This document shows, piece by piece, positions 10,701 to 18,070 of a stretch of 62,869 bases of DNA. This DNA is from Gemmatimonadota bacterium. Its GTDB lineage: Bacteria > Gemmatimonadota > Gemmatimonadetes > Longimicrobiales > Gaopeijiaceae. Every line of letters begins with the position of its first letter. Position 1 is the stretch's first letter. The position numbers and the translations under genes were made by a program. The stretch spans positions 1 through 62,869 of the forward strand of contig JAJEBS010000119.1 of NCBI GenBank assembly GCA_022822425.1, written 5' to 3'. Below the pieces are notes generated by a model that was not told the DNA's origin, did no database searches, and was given only the letters and a program-made list of their open reading frames with translations.

Positions 10701-10849
10701 GGATGAACAACGGCCTGACGGCGCTCCAGACCATCCTGAACGACGTCAATGCCGTATTCCAGGGCGACGTGGCGCGCTTCCGCCAGCGGCTGGAGGCGGT
10801 CGGCTTCACGCTGTTCCCGCCGGAGGGGCCGCTGAGGCTGATGCGGTAG
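7775..10849 (+). CDS. Secreted BNR/VPS10-type beta-propeller protein (glycosidase-like)
   Basis: This 1024-residue protein starts with a signal peptide ending near ASAQS. About ten Asp-box motifs follow, such as SDDGGHVW, STDGGESW, TRDGGDTW, SDDGGRSW and SLDRGASW, spread through roughly residues 60-690. These define the tandem propellers of the BNR/sortilin (VPS10) superfamily, which database annotations often call exo-sialidase or glycosyl hydrolase. The C-terminal third has a FlgD-like Ig segment (PGTYSVRV) and a helical tail. The ATG at 7775 is preferred over the one at 7703 because it heads the signal peptide and follows GTAGAGGT. Enzymatic activity is not certain; many relatives are of unknown function. 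It follows the S9 peptidase gene with phased repeats between them. Confidence 0.85.
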   Translation: MFRMRWINPTFLLATIVSSLPASAQSVAPEHFSVMQARPIGPAGMSGRVSDVEVVLSNRNVIYVGSASGGVWKSDDGGHVWRPVFDDQPVGSIGAVTVFQPNPEIVWAGTGEGNPRNSAGVGNGIYKSTDGGESWAHMGLEDSGKIHRVLTHPSDPDIAYVAALGPTWRTGGERGVYRTRDGGESWEAVLQSNERSGAGELIMDPANPDKLFAALWEHQRWPWAFESGGPGSGLHVTRDGGDTWTQLTEEDGLPPGELGRIGLAIPAEHPSVVYALVEAERSELLRSDDGGRSWRTISDAPGVAPRPFYYADLRAHPSNENRIYSLHGAVTVSEDAGRTFTTVVPSAIIHGDIHELWIDPDDPSRMILGNDGGIAFTYDRGRYWRFVENLPLAQFYHIEVDDEIPFNVYGGLQDNGSWWGPSDVWGGRGVMNAHWHRVVSGDGFVAAPDPSDPRYGYSSSQRGNLQRFDRVTGQRKAIRPAHPEGETLRFHWNAAFATDPFDSTTIYIGSQFVHRSRDQGSSWEIISGDLTTNDRSKQQAHLSGGLTIDASGAEEHTTLLTIAPSALEEGLIWVGSDDGRVHVTRDGGGSWASLEANVPGVPEATWIPHIEPGKHDPATAYMVYDDHRRGNWTPYVYRTGNYGASWQSIATDDIFGFVHVIEEDPEEPNLLFVGTEFGLYVSLDRGASWWKHPGVPPTPVRDIVVHPRDGDLALGTHGRAALVVDDVRPLRALAADPTVAARPVEVMPVAPVRQHTQSEGMGLTGYRSVGHTMFIGPRRPYGALVHYWLAPGEMVAGAEVQIADGGGAVVRTLTGTTDPGLNRVVWDLRDETAGGGIEVMPGTYSVRVNAGPGSAAQTLEVLPDHRFPYNPEARAAKIAARREAAGWMTTANEAQDRLERALDGLDVVLATLADDDALSSEGRTVSEVVRGLLELHFTGPECQGGCGGQATVRHVQAAAGPLASSWDAPTPNELQGMNNGLTALQTILNDVNAVFQGDVARFRQRLEAVGFTLFPPEGPLRLMR

Positions 10850-10891
10850 GGGGGATGGGGTCCCGGGAAGTTCCGCCGGCCCGCGGCGCGT

Positions 10892-11509
10892 TTATCGCGG
10901 CACCATCCCCATCACCCGGCCTCGGCGGTCCATCTCGAACTCGCAGCAGGCGAGCAGCCGCCGCTTCAGCTCCGCGCGTGCCCGCTGGACACGCGATTTC
11001 ATGCCCGAGACGGTGAGCCCGAGGCGGTGGGCGGCCTCTGCCTGGCTGAGGCCCTGGAACGAGGTGAGGAGGAGGGCTTCCGCCTGTTTCGGCGACAGAT
11101 CGAGGATGAATGGCATCAGGCACGCTTCGATTCGTCGCCGCTCCGCTTGCTGCTCCTTCGCAGTCGCGGCGGGAGCCGGGGATGCGGCCTCGGCTTGAGC
11201 CTGCAACAGGGCCCGCGACTCGACGGCACGCCGCCGGTAGTGATCCGTGATGGTGTTGGCGGCGACCCGGTAGGCCCAGGCGAGAGGGTTGCGGGCCTGT
11301 TCCAGGCGCTCCCTGTTCCGAAGCAGCCGCAGCAGGATGTCGCCGGTCACGTCGTCGGTCCAGGCCGGGTCGACCCGGCCGGCCACGTAGCTGCGCAGCC
11401 GGCTCTGGAACTCGGACCAGCGCAGTCCCTCATCGTCATCGCCTGCCGCGCTCGACAGACGGTTCCTGCCGTGGGATCGGCCGCCCGGGCTCGTTCCGTC
11501 AGGAATCAC
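10892..11509 (-). CDS. sigZ: ECF-type RNA polymerase sigma factor, SigZ-like
   Basis: The 205-residue protein has the two-domain layout of an ECF sigma factor: region 2 near residues 30-100 (TDDVTGDILLRLLRN, PLAWAYRVAANTITDHYRR) and region 4 near 135-190 (LSPKQAEALLLTSFQGLSQAEAAHRLGL). Its tail, ACCEFEMDRRGRV, has the vicinal cysteines and DRRG seen in the SigZ group. Its GTG start overlaps the end of the arsI gene by 11 bases, so the two are one transcript. The paired cysteines could respond to thiol-reactive metals or metalloids, but this is inference. I see no anti-sigma factor in the window. Confidence 0.8.
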   Translation of the reverse strand: MIPDGTSPGGRSHGRNRLSSAAGDDDEGLRWSEFQSRLRSYVAGRVDPAWTDDVTGDILLRLLRNRERLEQARNPLAWAYRVAANTITDHYRRRAVESRALLQAQAEAASPAPAATAKEQQAERRRIEACLMPFILDLSPKQAEALLLTSFQGLSQAEAAHRLGLTVSGMKSRVQRARAELKRRLLACCEFEMDRRGRVMGMVPR

Positions 11510-11969
11510 AACAGACAGGCGCGGAGGTTACGGTTGAGCCGGCAGTGGCGACAATGGCCGCTTCCGCCGCTTGCCCATCGCAACAGGCCTCGGCCGGGAC
11601 GACTTCCGGAGCATCGTCCGTGATCACGTACCATTCCCAGCGCAGTCCCTGAGGTTCGTCGGACCAGACCTTGGTCTGCTCGGCGTGGCAGCAGACGGCC
11701 TGCTCCTCGCTTTCGGTGAGGATGTCGGCCGCTTCCAGACGCGCACCCGCCTCCCGCACAAGGGCGACGTCGAATACCTCTACGCCGAGGTGGTTGATGC
11801 GCTCCGGCGCGTCGGGATTCTCGAAGAGCACGAGCTTCAGCGGCGGCTCGTCGAGGGCGAAGTTGGCGTATCCGGGCCGGCGCTTGTGGGGCGCTGCGTT
11901 GAAGAGCCTGCCGTAGTAGTCGATGGCTTCGTCGATGTCGCGCACGTTGAGGGCGAGCTGGATTCGCAT
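11499..11969 (-). CDS. arsI: ArsI/CadI family dioxygenase (C-As bond lyase type)
   Basis: This 156-residue vicinal-oxygen-chelate protein begins MRIQLALNVRDIDEAIDYY, typical of ArsI/CadI. It carries the metal-site histidine in NHLGVEVFD, the paired cysteines of VCCHAEQTKVW that bind trivalent arsenicals, and the glutamate in RWEWY. ArsI enzymes use Fe(II) and O2 to cleave the carbon-arsenic bond of methylarsenite and related aromatics. The C-terminus ends in two further Cys-Cys pairs (EACCDG and VCCDS), which could be extra metalloid ligands. It is upstream of sigZ in the same operon and divergent from an MFS transporter, which may be an efflux partner. ArsI versus a CadI-like relative cannot be settled by sequence reading. 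Confidence 0.8.
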   Translation of the reverse strand: MRIQLALNVRDIDEAIDYYGRLFNAAPHKRRPGYANFALDEPPLKLVLFENPDAPERINHLGVEVFDVALVREAGARLEAADILTESEEQAVCCHAEQTKVWSDEPQGLRWEWYVITDDAPEVVPAEACCDGQAAEAAIVATAGSTVTSAPVCCDS

Positions 11970-12236
11970 GGTGTGTTCTCCCCGGGGTCGTGTCGGCGAT
12001 GGCGCGGTGCGGTGCCGCGCCCGCTCGCCGGTTGGCTTCTGACTGAATAGACGCACGAGCCGGCGAAAGGACGCAACCGGCCGGCGGAAGCCCCGGCGGC
12101 CGACACCCGGTGGACGACACTCCGTGGCGGAAGGCGGCGCGCCGCGGTAGGCTTGGGAGTCCCTCAGAGAACCTGGACGCGGGATCGGCGCACCAGATCC
12201 CCGGATCCTTCGCCACATCTCCGCAAGCGACTCCGC

Positions 12237-13454
12237 ATGGCCCGAATCTCCCGCCGCGCCTGGAGCACCCTCGCCCTGTTGGCGGTGGCCGAACTCATGG
12301 GGATGTCGCTCTGGTTCACCGCCAGCGCCCTGTCGCCCGAGCTGGCCGCGCAGTGGGGGCTGAGCGAGGCGCAGGCGGGGTGGCTGACCACGGTCGTGCA
12401 ACTTGGGTTCGTGGCGGGGACGGCGGTCGCGGCTTTCCTCAACCTCGCGGACATCTTTCCGGCGGCCCGTTACTTCTGCGTGTCGGCGCTGCTGGGGGCG
12501 GGCGTGAACGCGCTTGTGCTCGTCGCCCCGGGCTACGATTCGGCCCTGGTCCTGCGTTTCCTCACGGGTTTCTTCCTGGCCGGCGTCTATCCGCCGGCGA
12601 TGAAGATGATCGCGACCTGGTTCCGGGACGCGCGCGGCTTCGCCATCGGCACCATCGTGGGGGCGCTGACGGTGGGAAAGGCGGTTCCGTATCTGCTGAC
12701 GTCGGTCGAGGGCGGGGGCGCGGCGCTCGTGCTCGCGGGCGCGTCGCTGGCCTGCGCGGCGAGCGGACTCCTCGTGCTGGGGACGTATCGCGACGGGCCC
12801 TACGGCTTCGAGCGCCGTCCCTTCTCGTGGCAGCTGGCCGGGGTGGTGCTCCGCCACCGCGAGACCCGGCTCGCCATCGCGGGCTACCTGGGGCACATGT
12901 GGGAACTCTACCCGATGTGGGCGACGATCACGCTGTTCTTCGGGGACTACTTCGCGGGCGGCGGCCTCGCCGGCGGGAGTGGACTCTCCGCCGCCGCCCT
13001 GGCGGGGGTTGCCGGGTTCGGCGCGATCGCCATCGGTGGAGTGGGAGCGGTGTTGGCGGGCACCTGGGCCGACCGCCTCGGCCGCGAGCGGGTGACGATC
13101 TGGTCGATGGCGGTGAGCGGGGCCTGCGCGGCCGTGATGGGCTGGCTGCTCGCCGCCCCGCTCTGGCTGCTGGTGGTGGTCGCGGGGGTGTGGGGGTTCG
13201 CGGTGGTCGCCGACAGTGCACAATTCAGTGCGGTGGTCACCGAGGTCGCGCCCCGGCACGCCGTCGGCACTGCGCTCACCCTGCAGACATCGCTCGGCTT
13301 CCTGCTCACCGCCGCCACGATCTGGATGACCGTCGAACTTGAGATCCGGTTCGGCTGGCGCGTTGCCTTCGGAGCCTTGGCGTTGGGTCCGTGGGCGGGT
13401 ATCGTGGCGATGCGTCGACTGCAACGGCTGCGCACGGACGAGTCGCGGCGGTGA
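12237..13454 (+). CDS. MFS transporter
   Basis: The 405-residue protein has about 12 hydrophobic helices in two bundles and the usual MFS cues: an early MSLWFTASALSPEL helix-loop, a LRFLTGFFLAGVYPPAMKM segment, and a motif-A-like WADRLGRERV loop between helices in the second half. It resembles the CynX/NNP-like MFS branches, but no substrate is evident. The ATG at 12237 was chosen because MARISRRAW leads directly into helix 1; the ribosome-binding site is weak. It is divergent from arsI-sigZ across 267 bases, so co-regulation with arsenic resistance is possible but unproven. Confidence 0.82.
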   Translation: MARISRRAWSTLALLAVAELMGMSLWFTASALSPELAAQWGLSEAQAGWLTTVVQLGFVAGTAVAAFLNLADIFPAARYFCVSALLGAGVNALVLVAPGYDSALVLRFLTGFFLAGVYPPAMKMIATWFRDARGFAIGTIVGALTVGKAVPYLLTSVEGGGAALVLAGASLACAASGLLVLGTYRDGPYGFERRPFSWQLAGVVLRHRETRLAIAGYLGHMWELYPMWATITLFFGDYFAGGGLAGGSGLSAAALAGVAGFGAIAIGGVGAVLAGTWADRLGRERVTIWSMAVSGACAAVMGWLLAAPLWLLVVVAGVWGFAVVADSAQFSAVVTEVAPRHAVGTALTLQTSLGFLLTAATIWMTVELEIRFGWRVAFGALALGPWAGIVAMRRLQRLRTDESRR

Positions 13455-13519
13455 AGCCGCCCGTCGAGCGCCTCGACGAATCTGCACAGGCTCCTCATCA
13501 TTTGCACACGGAGAACGCA

Positions 13520-13948
13520 ATGAAGAATCCCCCCGAAGGCTGGCCCAGAATCACGCCCGCCGTGTTCTACGATGACGCCGCAGCCGCGATCGACTGGCTG
13601 ACCCGAGCCTTCGGATTCACGGTTCGCGTACGCGTGGAGAACGACGACGGACAGATCGTCCACTCGCAGCTTGCCATGAACGGCGGCCTCATCATGGTGG
13701 GGCAGGCGGGCCTGACGCCCGGCCGCACGTATCCCCGCTCTCCGCAGGCCGCCGGGGGAGCCAACACGCAGGCGCTGTGCGTCTTTGTGGACAATGTCGA
13801 CGCCCACTGTGAGCACGCTCGCGAGGCCGGCGCCAAAATCACGACCGAGCCGGCGACCCAGGACTACGGCGAAGGCTACTGGACGGAACGCACCTACGAA
13901 GCCCGCGACCCCGAGGGACATCACTGGTGGTTCCTGCAGCGCCTGTGA
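13520..13948 (+). CDS. VOC (glyoxalase/PhnB-like) family protein
   Basis: This 142-residue protein has two beta-alpha-beta-beta-beta halves typical of the vicinal oxygen chelate fold: VFYDDAAAAIDWLTRAFGF at the start and VDNVDAHCEHAREAGAKI in the second half, ending in ARDPEGHHWWFLQ. Such proteins include glyoxalases, dioxygenases and antibiotic-binding proteins; the reaction cannot be inferred. The ATG at 13520 follows a GGAGAACGCA ribosome-binding site. It lies 65 bases after the MFS gene on the same strand and may be cotranscribed with it. Confidence 0.82.
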   Translation: MKNPPEGWPRITPAVFYDDAAAAIDWLTRAFGFTVRVRVENDDGQIVHSQLAMNGGLIMVGQAGLTPGRTYPRSPQAAGGANTQALCVFVDNVDAHCEHAREAGAKITTEPATQDYGEGYWTERTYEARDPEGHHWWFLQRL

Positions 13949-14021
13949 GAGCGGCGGGCCTCTAAAGAGGTTTCCGCGTGTGTCTCCCCGCGGGCGGCTA
14001 TGCCGTCTCCCCCCGTGATCG

Positions 14022-15599
14022 CTACAACGTCTCCTCCACGGCTTCCCGCGCCCGCGCCTCGATCGCCCAGGGAACATCCGAGTCCCGATACAGGGCGGCC
14101 CCGTTGGAGAGAGACCTCGAGCAGACCGGTGAAGAAGTCGCCCGAGCGAGGGCAGGGGTCGCCTGAGCGCCGGCACGAATCACCGGTGCGGCTGCATCCG
14201 GGACATCCGCGAGCGCCCGCCCTTTGCGGGTGAAGAACAACGCCAGACCGGCGCGGTCCGTGCATACCCTGACCCGCCCCTCGTGCACGGCTCTGTGATG
14301 ACGCCGGCACAGGAGCAGCAGGTTACTCAGGCTGGTCTCGCCCCCGTCGGCCCAGTGCCTGACGTGATGGGCTTCGGTGAAGCGGCTGGCGCACCCCGGG
14401 AAGCGGCAGCCACGGTCACGCTCCTCCAGGGCGCGGCGGATGTGCGGCGGGATCGTGCGCGTCCTTCGGCCGACGCTCAGCACCGGTCGGCTGGCGATTG
14501 GCTTGAGGGATCCCATGTCACTCGCCGTCTGCGCCTTGCCGCGCATCGAGTCGACCGTGCCCGACATCTCGCCGGTCGTGTCATCCATCCTTTCAGCCTT
14601 GTCGTGCATCATCTCGGCCACGCCGTGCACCATTTCGACTGTCGCCGCGTCACAGGCCATGCGCCGCGAAGTTTCCGCGGAGACGCGAACGCCGTCGAGG
14701 TCCGATCGGCCGGGCTCGCCGTGTTCGGCCAGCGTCGCGGCTTCCGTATGGATGACGACCTGATACCGCTCCGCGCGCGTACCCGATTCGTCCGGACCGT
14801 CTTCGGAATTTTCGCCGAACCCCGCCGCCAGCGCCCGCTCGGCCACGAGCCCGATGGCATCCGCCCATCGCTGCGTGGGCTTGGGAATCCTCTCCCGAAT
14901 CCGGTCTTCCCCGGGGGCCACTCCTTCTCCGGGTTTATCCTGCTCCACATCTTTTCCGCCAGTCGCCTCTCGCCGATACAGTGCATCCGCCGCGGCCTCG
15001 ATGGCGCGCATCAGCATCGCCCCAACCTCCGGCTCGAGCCGACCCCTGACCGCGTACATCCCGTCCCCGTCCACGAAGACCGAAAGAGCCCGGTTGCGGT
15101 GCCGCACCTGCTCCGCCGTCAATTCTCCCTCACGGGACAGCTGCTTCCACATTCGCACCCTCTGCTCCAGCCGGGCCGCCGACGCCGCGCGCGCGAACTC
15201 CAGAAGCGTTTCTTCACTCTCCGCGGTGGCCACGCGCGTGATCGCGCGGACCTTCGCATAGGAGAGCTGGCCGCTCCTGAGGGCTTCAGAGGTTCGCGGC
15301 AGATTCTCCAGCGCCCGCGCTGCCCGAACCCGCTCGCGCGCCGGCCCGATCTTCATGCCGGTCCGCCAAGCGAGCCACTCGGCACAGGACGAGAACTCGT
15401 CCTTCCACCCGCCCCGGCGGTCGAAGTCCGCGAGTAGCGCCATCATCCTGCCCTCGGCTGCATTGATGCGGGCTGCAAGGTCCGCGATTCGCTCACCCAG
15501 TTGGCGGAGTTCGTCGTCTTTATCAGATGAACTCTCGGTTTCGGCGGCCCCTCTACGCTCGCGCCCGTCTTCCTCGCGGGCTGTTGCGGCAATAATCAT
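14022..15599 (-). CDS. DUF222/HNH endonuclease (13E12-repeat family type)
   Basis: The 525-residue protein has an N-terminal DUF222 helical region with the typical ARERVRAARALENLPRT and LSYAKVRAITRV segments. A C-terminal HNH domain reads RDRGCRFPGC, TEAHHVRHWADGG, then LLLCRRHHRAVHEG; the Cys and His pairs bind zinc and the HNH residues form the nuclease site. Between them is an unusual Met-rich heptad-like stretch (VEMVHGVAEMMHDKAERM and onwards). Proteins of this family are abundant as multicopy genes in actinobacteria and scattered elsewhere; their biological role is unclear. The ATG at 15599 was chosen because AGGAG lies 8 bases upstream; in-frame ATGs at 15605 and 15620 are alternatives. 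Confidence 0.85.
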   Translation of the reverse strand: MIIAATAREEDGRERRGAAETESSSDKDDELRQLGERIADLAARINAAEGRMMALLADFDRRGGWKDEFSSCAEWLAWRTGMKIGPARERVRAARALENLPRTSEALRSGQLSYAKVRAITRVATAESEETLLEFARAASAARLEQRVRMWKQLSREGELTAEQVRHRNRALSVFVDGDGMYAVRGRLEPEVGAMLMRAIEAAADALYRREATGGKDVEQDKPGEGVAPGEDRIRERIPKPTQRWADAIGLVAERALAAGFGENSEDGPDESGTRAERYQVVIHTEAATLAEHGEPGRSDLDGVRVSAETSRRMACDAATVEMVHGVAEMMHDKAERMDDTTGEMSGTVDSMRGKAQTASDMGSLKPIASRPVLSVGRRTRTIPPHIRRALEERDRGCRFPGCASRFTEAHHVRHWADGGETSLSNLLLLCRRHHRAVHEGRVRVCTDRAGLALFFTRKGRALADVPDAAAPVIRAGAQATPALARATSSPVCSRSLSNGAALYRDSDVPWAIEARAREAVEETL

Positions 15600-15643
15600 T
15601 ATCATTACTCCTGGGAACATGGGATGCCCGGTTCGCACGATTA

Positions 15644-15674
15644 AATATAAGGGCAGCATATTCGACTCTCTCAA
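15644..15674 (-). promoter_or_regulatory. Probable sigma-70-type promoter of the HNH gene
   Basis: On the minus strand TTGAGA (15674-15669, 5 of 6 consensus positions) and TATATT (15649-15644, 5 of 6) are 19 bases apart, in an AT-rich island 45 bases before the start codon. Confidence 0.45.
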
Positions 15675-15805
15675 ATGCTCCAGGAGGCGAAACGTCAGGG
15701 CTGCGGGTCATTCAGGGAGGAGAATGCTGACAAACGCTTTCGAAGGGCCACCCAGGCGCGCCTGAACACCTTTCCACTACAGATCTCGGGCTCTATCGAC
15801 GCCTG

Positions 15806-15857
15806 GTCCCGAAATCCGTCAATAGCAGAATGGGGCTATCAGATGTAAATTCGGGAC
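15806..15857. repeat. Nested inverted repeat
   Basis: GTCCCGAA at 15806-15813 is complementary to TTCGGGAC at 15850-15857. Inside it, ATAGC and GCTAT can form a second short stem. The structure could be a terminator remnant, a small MITE-like element or an operator; nothing flanking it indicates target duplication. Confidence 0.35.
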
Positions 15858-16086
15858 ATCCCCGCCTGTTCTCCCCTGACTGGGACCGGAGCGTTGTCAG
15901 GAAACTGCGGGCGCAGCGCCTTGATCGAGTGCCGGAACGTTTCCGCGGGAACTTTTTCCGCGTCGCGGCGGGCTGCGCCGAATCGCCATCCGCCGCAAAC
16001 CGCCGTCACCAACCGAGCGTCTGCCGGTCACTTCGACGCCCCGGATCAGGTCTCGGGCGTATGCCCGGCTCGGGGACCGGTTTCTT

Positions 16087-16205
16087 GTGGCGGAGATTCC
16101 GGCCAATGCGGCTCGTATTCGCGCACCGGGCCTGTGGCGGAGATTCCGGCCAAAGCGACTCGCATTCCCGGACCGGGCCCATAGCGGAGGTTCCGGCCAA
16201 TGCGA
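16087..16205. repeat. 47-bp imperfect tandem repeat
   Basis: Units beginning at 16087, 16134 and 16181 share TGGCGGAGATTCCGGCCAA or close variants. The first two are complete and similar throughout; the third keeps about 25 bases before diverging. A 47-base period is not a multiple of three, so it does not encode a repeated peptide. It lies just beyond the stop codon of the minus-strand ABC permease gene. Confidence 0.7.
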
Positions 16206-16241
16206 GGCGGGTCCGGTGGATGCACCCTCCCGCGCCCGCGC

Positions 16242-18068
16242 TCACTCTACCGCCACCCCTCCGGGCGCCACCCGCTTCTCCGCGATGCCGAGGGCCCCGT
16301 CGACCAGCAGCGCCAGCGCGGCGGCCGGGATTGCCCCCGACAGGATCATGCGTGTGTCCGAGAGAGCCAGCCCGGCGACGATCGGGTCGCCGAGTCCGCC
16401 GGCGCCGATGAACGCGGCGATGGTGGCGGTGCCGACGTTGATCACCGCCGCGGTGCGGAGGCCCGCCATGATCACCGGAGCCGCGAGCGGTAGCCGCACG
16501 TGCCTGAGCAGCTGCGCGGGGGTCATGCCCAGTGCGCGCGCGGCGTCCACGGCCGCGGGGTTGGCGTCGCGCACGCCGGTGTAGGTATTGCGCAGGATCG
16601 GGAAGAGGGAGTAGAGGAAGAGCGCGACCACCGCCGGCACGACCCCGATCCCGAGCGCCGGGATCATGAAGGCGAGCAAGGCGAGGCTGGGGATGGTCTG
16701 TACCACGCCGATGCCGCGGATCACGCCTTCCGCTCCTTGCGCGAACCGCACCAGCAGCAGCCCGGCGGGAATGGCGAGCAGCGCGGCGGCCCCCAGGGAG
16801 ACGATCACCAGGACGATGTGCCGGCGGGCGTGGCCGAGGAGATCGGTGCGGTTTCGCCACATGTAGGTCACGAAGCCGACGACCGGGGTCTGGACGGACT
16901 CGGCGGACGCAGTCGATCCCCGACCCGCCGCCCGAGCCGCGGCCGACTCCGCCGGATCCGGTTCCGCCGTTTCTCCGCCATCGGAGATCACGAGCCCCAG
17001 CTCCACCAGCGCATCGCGGGCGATGTCGGTCACGGGATCGCCATCCGATTCGGCCCGCCGGTTCCACTCCCGCACGCGCTCCACCTCGAGTAGCCCCGAG
17101 AGTTCGCTGAGCGCGGCGATGGCGTCGGGCCGCCGGCGCCAGAAATCCCCGTTGACGAGCCCGGCGGCCTCGTAGGGCGGGAAGAACCCTCGGTCGTCCT
17201 CGAGCACCACCAGGTCGTAGCGCGCGATCAGTCCATCGGTCGAGTACCCGTCGATGACGTCGACTCCGGACTCGACCAGCGCCTCGTACTTGACGGCCTG
17301 GAGCAGCGGCAGGACCTCGGCTGCGTCGAAACCATAGGCGGCACGCAGTCCCGGCAGCCCATCCGAGCGCCCGATGAAGTCCGGCGTGAAGCCCGCCCGG
17401 AGCCCGCCGGCCTCGCGCGCAAGATCGCTCAGCGTCGCGAGCCGCAACTCCGCCGCGGTCTCGCGGCGCACGGCGATGGCATAGGTGTTTTCGAACCCCA
17501 GAGGCGCCAGCCAGCGCGCGTCCCATCGCTCGCGGAAGGTCGCCGCCACATGGCGGTAGACACCGTCGGCGTCGGCCTGCATTTCCTCTCCGAGGATGGC
17601 CGCGAGTGCGGTGCCCGTGTACTCGGGGTAGATGTCGATGGCTCCTTCGCGCAGCGCTCCGAAGGCGATTTCGGTGGCCCCGAGGCCGAAGCGGCGGTCG
17701 ACCGCGATGCCGCGCGCCTCCAGGAGCTGCGCGAAGATCTCTGCCAGAACGTAGGACTCGGCGAAGGGCTTGGAGGCGATGATGACGGGAGCAGGATCGT
17801 CCCGGGTCGATTGGATCGCCCGGACGGCCGATGTCGACATGCCGGCGGATGACCCGCGCAGGCCCGTGAGTGACCCGGCCGGGCCGGCGGATGACCCGGG
17901 CGGGCTGGCGAGCGACGCGGGCTGACCCGTGATCGACACCAGAGGGGCCAGGTCGGGCGCTGGCGACGCCTCGCGGGCTAACGTCGCCGTCGGCTCTGAT
18001 GTCGGGCGCGCGGGCGCGGCCCATATGATCGCGACAACCAGGGAGACCAGCAGTGGTACCCGTCCCAT
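16242..18068 (-). CDS. ABC transporter substrate-binding/permease fusion, osmoprotectant family (EgtU-like candidate)
   Basis: The 608-residue protein begins with a signal-like helix and an unusual Ala/Gly/Ser/Pro linker (to about residue 90). A substrate-binding domain of the OpuC/ProX family follows (about 92-375: ASKPFAESYVLAEIF, GATEIAFGALREGAIDIYPEYTGT, VIDGYSTDGLI). From about residue 400 comes a permease domain (YMWRNRTDLLGHARRH, TIPSLALLAFMIPALGIG, EAA-like loop ARALGMTPAQLLRHVRLPLA). The family imports betaine or choline, and its EgtU branch imports ergothioneine. Divergence from egtB-egtD favours ergothioneine or a related betaine as ligand, by inference. The binding domain precedes the permease, opposite to the usual EgtU/OpuF order. 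The gene ends a two-gene operon with the ATPase. Confidence 0.82.
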   Translation of the reverse strand: MGRVPLLVSLVVAIIWAAPARPTSEPTATLAREASPAPDLAPLVSITGQPASLASPPGSSAGPAGSLTGLRGSSAGMSTSAVRAIQSTRDDPAPVIIASKPFAESYVLAEIFAQLLEARGIAVDRRFGLGATEIAFGALREGAIDIYPEYTGTALAAILGEEMQADADGVYRHVAATFRERWDARWLAPLGFENTYAIAVRRETAAELRLATLSDLAREAGGLRAGFTPDFIGRSDGLPGLRAAYGFDAAEVLPLLQAVKYEALVESGVDVIDGYSTDGLIARYDLVVLEDDRGFFPPYEAAGLVNGDFWRRRPDAIAALSELSGLLEVERVREWNRRAESDGDPVTDIARDALVELGLVISDGGETAEPDPAESAAARAAGRGSTASAESVQTPVVGFVTYMWRNRTDLLGHARRHIVLVIVSLGAAALLAIPAGLLLVRFAQGAEGVIRGIGVVQTIPSLALLAFMIPALGIGVVPAVVALFLYSLFPILRNTYTGVRDANPAAVDAARALGMTPAQLLRHVRLPLAAPVIMAGLRTAAVINVGTATIAAFIGAGGLGDPIVAGLALSDTRMILSGAIPAAALALLVDGALGIAEKRVAPGGVAVE

Positions 18069-18070
18069 TC

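Larger units (their letters stand above)
15600..16241. other. Intergenic region without a credible gene
   Basis: These 642 bases separate the start of the HNH gene from the stop of the ABC permease gene. The open frames here are short, lack domain-like segments and are not conserved in style. The region holds the HNH promoter, an inverted repeat near 15806-15857 and the 47-bp tandem repeat near 16087-16205. No RNA gene was recognised. Confidence 0.6.

Noticed and set aside
10850-10891. Possible terminator between the convergent BNR and sigZ genes
   Set aside because: CCGCG and CGCGG can pair around a 10-base loop, but the stem is only 5 bp and no T tract follows; too weak to report.
16087-16205. 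Tandem repeat considered as a CRISPR array
   Set aside because: Copies are adjacent without unique spacers, are imperfect, and no cas gene is nearby.
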